Shown: piece after piece, positions 13,069 to 14,273 of the stretch
How positions within the stretch are numbered: position 1 is the stretch's first letter
Layout: every line of letters starts with the position of its first letter
DNA from: CAVZLD01 sp964522605
Lineage (GTDB): Bacteria > Planctomycetota > Planctomycetia > Pirellulales > Pirellulaceae
Direction of reading: 5' to 3'
DNA length: 14,273 nucleotides
Assembly (NCBI GenBank): GCA_964522605.1
Contig: CAZFWV010000162.1
Span: forward strand, 1-14,273
The notes under the pieces: model-generated
The model's input: the letters and a program-made list of their open reading frames with translations, nothing else
What the model was told of the DNA's origin: nothing
Databases searched by the model: none
Position numbers and translations under genes: made by a program

Positions 13069-13890
13069 ATGATGTTTCGAGCCATCTTCGTCGGTTACGG
13101 TGCAATCTGTCTATTGACGCTTGTCGGCCAGGGCTCTGCGGCAGAGACGCGCCCCGCTGAGTCACTGACCACTCCCGGACAAACCACAGCGGAATCGACT
13201 GCGCAACCGTCGGCGGACGAGGAGGGCTCGGCATCCGCCGCCGAACAAGTCCTTCCTGCAGATCCCGAATGGATTCGTTTGAGCCCGACGGAAGAGATCT
13301 GGATCGACCGGAAGAACAAACGATTGATCGTCGGTGGACGAATCTGCCTGCGGAGAGGTCTCCTGGAGATGTTTGCCTGCCCGCGAGGCACGAAAGAGCA
13401 TGAATCCATTGTCTCGGTCAACGCCAAGGCCTATCTGGTCCATACCGGCCTGCTGGCCCTGGGCGCTCAACCGGGGCGCCCCGTCCAGTACGACCCGAAG
13501 TACGTTCCCGCGACCGGTCCGAAAGTCCGCGTGGATGTGGCGTGGCAAAACACCAAGGGATCGACTGAACTTCGTCCGGCCCAGCAGATGATCCTGCATG
13601 TGAAGACGCGAAAACCGATGGAACACGGATGGGTCTTTGCCGGAAGTGGATTCTGGCAGGACGAGCCGAGTGGAGAGCGATACTATCTGGCAGAAAACGG
13701 CGAGTTGATCTGCGTTTCGAATTTCTCTTCGGCGCTGCTGGATCTGCCGATTGAAAGCCCTCGCGACAACGCGCAACTGTTGTTCGAGGCGAATACCGAT
13801 CAGATTCCACCGCTCGGCACCGCCGTTCAACTGATCCTAACCCCAGAAATTCCTGCGGCAAAAGCAGTCCCACCCGTCAAGACACCGTGA
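13069..13890 (+). CDS. Secreted YdjY-domain protein
   Basis: 273 residues; the ATG at 13069 follows AGGAG with 8 bases between, and a second ATG comes directly after. Signal peptide 1-25 (FRAIFVGYGAICLLTLVGQGSAA, cleavage near residue 25). Residues 26-63 are a Ser/Thr/Ala/Glu-rich linker. The YdjY-like domain covers about 66-260: EEIWIDRKNKRLIVGGRICLRRG in segments (75-97), LEMFACPRGTKEHESIV (99-115), KAYLVHTGLLALGAQPG (120-136) and GPKVRVDVAW (150-159). The domain is found in planctomycete exported proteins and in E. coli YdjY; its role is unknown. The conserved Cys93, Cys104 and Cys215 might coordinate a ligand or form a disulfide, which is inference. It faces hemQ tail to tail and is probably transcribed alone. 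Confidence 0.88.
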   Translation: MMFRAIFVGYGAICLLTLVGQGSAAETRPAESLTTPGQTTAESTAQPSADEEGSASAAEQVLPADPEWIRLSPTEEIWIDRKNKRLIVGGRICLRRGLLEMFACPRGTKEHESIVSVNAKAYLVHTGLLALGAQPGRPVQYDPKYVPATGPKVRVDVAWQNTKGSTELRPAQQMILHVKTRKPMEHGWVFAGSGFWQDEPSGERYYLAENGELICVSNFSSALLDLPIESPRDNAQLLFEANTDQIPPLGTAVQLILTPEIPAAKAVPPVKTP

Positions 13891-13902
13891 CGGCGGAAGG
13901 CG

Positions 13903-13985
13903 CGAGACTGGAGACTGGAGACTGGAGACTGGAGGCGGGAGGCTGGAGGCTGGAGGTAATCAGTCTTCAATTTCCCTCCCGCCTA
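13903..13985. repeat. Heptamer array between convergent genes, ending in the hemQ stop
   Basis: Eight heptamers from 13903 to 13958: CGAGACT, GGAGACT three times, GGAGGCG, GGAGGCT twice, GGAGGTA. A decayed inverted counterpart follows (CAGTCTTCAATTTCCCTCCC, then GCCTA), ending in the hemQ stop codon at 13983-13985. The whole element fills the 92-base space between the YdjY gene and hemQ. Because it can fold, it may serve as a two-way transcript end. Same family as 8512-8625. Confidence 0.8.
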
Positions 13986-14273
13986 CCCCAGGCAATGTTC
14001 CAGCATTCGTGCTGGGGAGACAATGTAACTGACGTAGAAGGGGCCAAACTCCGCGTACCGGGCACTCGCCTCATCGAACCGCATCTGGTAGACGATCTGC
14101 GTGAGAAACTGCGGATTGATGGCCCAAAGCGTGACGCCCCATTCCCAATCGTCGAGCCCGACCGAAACGGTGATCAACTGACTCACGCGGCCGGCGAATG
14201 CCATCCCACTGCGAGCATGTTCATTCATCATCCGGCTTCGTTCTTCAAACGGCAGCAGATACCAATTCTCGGC
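13983..14273 (-). CDS. hemQ: HemQ, coproheme decarboxylase (C-terminal part, cut by right edge)
   Basis: 96 codons are visible and the frame stays open to the window edge, so the N-terminal half lies outside. HemQ (also ChdC, chlorite dismutase fold) turns coproheme into heme b by two oxidative decarboxylations in the cytoplasm, the last step of the coproporphyrin-dependent heme pathway. Visible landmarks: NWYLLPFEERSRMMNEH with the likely proximal heme ligand His19 of the fragment, SVGLDDWEWGVTLWA (37-51), and YQMRFDEASARYAEFGPFYV, the most typical signature of the HemQ branch rather than of true chlorite dismutases. The C-terminus (RMLEHCLG) ends at a TAG that belongs to the adjoining repeat. 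Confidence 0.93.
   Translation of the reverse strand, partial: AENWYLLPFEERSRMMNEHARSGMAFAGRVSQLITVSVGLDDWEWGVTLWAINPQFLTQIVYQMRFDEASARYAEFGPFYVSYIVSPARMLEHCLG

Overview
The window looks like chromosomal DNA of a member of the Planctomycetota. Reasons: a secreted DUF1080 (3-keto-disaccharide hydrolase type) protein fused in an operon to a large secreted two-domain alpha/beta hydrolase, a secreted YdjY-domain protein, a TolC-type lipoprotein with the planctomycete-style PLLQGSG motif, a Cys-rich secreted protein of a type I associate with planctomycetes, fairly high GC, many generous intergenic spaces and three families of short degenerate tandem repeats sitting in those spaces. No database search was possible, so the taxon is an inference.

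Layout, left to right. 1-126: tail of an unrecognised + strand gene. 208-1149 (-): cysteine synthase CysK. 1485-2276 (-): CutC-family protein. 2463-2696 (+): a small single-pass membrane protein whose frame contains one in-frame TGA; the frame stays coding-like for 39 codons after the TGA, and a perfect hairpin lies at the spacing expected of a bacterial SECIS. This is the most exciting item: a candidate small selenoprotein with a membrane-proximal U-x4-C motif. 2883-8339 (-): a likely three-gene operon, TolC-type outer-membrane lipoprotein, DUF1080 protein, and two-domain esterase-like hydrolase, the last two overlapping by ATGA. 8728-9312 (-): secreted Cys-rich protein. 9586-10589 (-): yggS (PLP-binding homeostasis protein) and a DUF167/YggU protein, overlapping by TTGA. 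10772-12589 (-): uncharacterised 605-residue protein, perhaps of heparinase-like architecture. 13069-13890 (+): secreted YdjY-domain protein. 13983-14273 (-): C-terminal part of HemQ (coproheme decarboxylase, chlorite dismutase fold), cut by the window edge.

How parts fit: the TolC/DUF1080/esterase block reads as an envelope and carbohydrate-processing unit. CysK, YggS and HemQ are housekeeping (cysteine synthesis, PLP homeostasis, heme synthesis). The spaces between genes hold degenerate short tandem repeats: a CGCAGAG type (1314-1363), a CCGCGGAT type (2807-2884), and a heptamer GGAGRCK type at three main sites (8512-8625, 9479-9513, 13903-13985). Two of these run into the stop codon of a flanking gene. 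No tRNA, rRNA, CRISPR array, transposase or integrase is visible.
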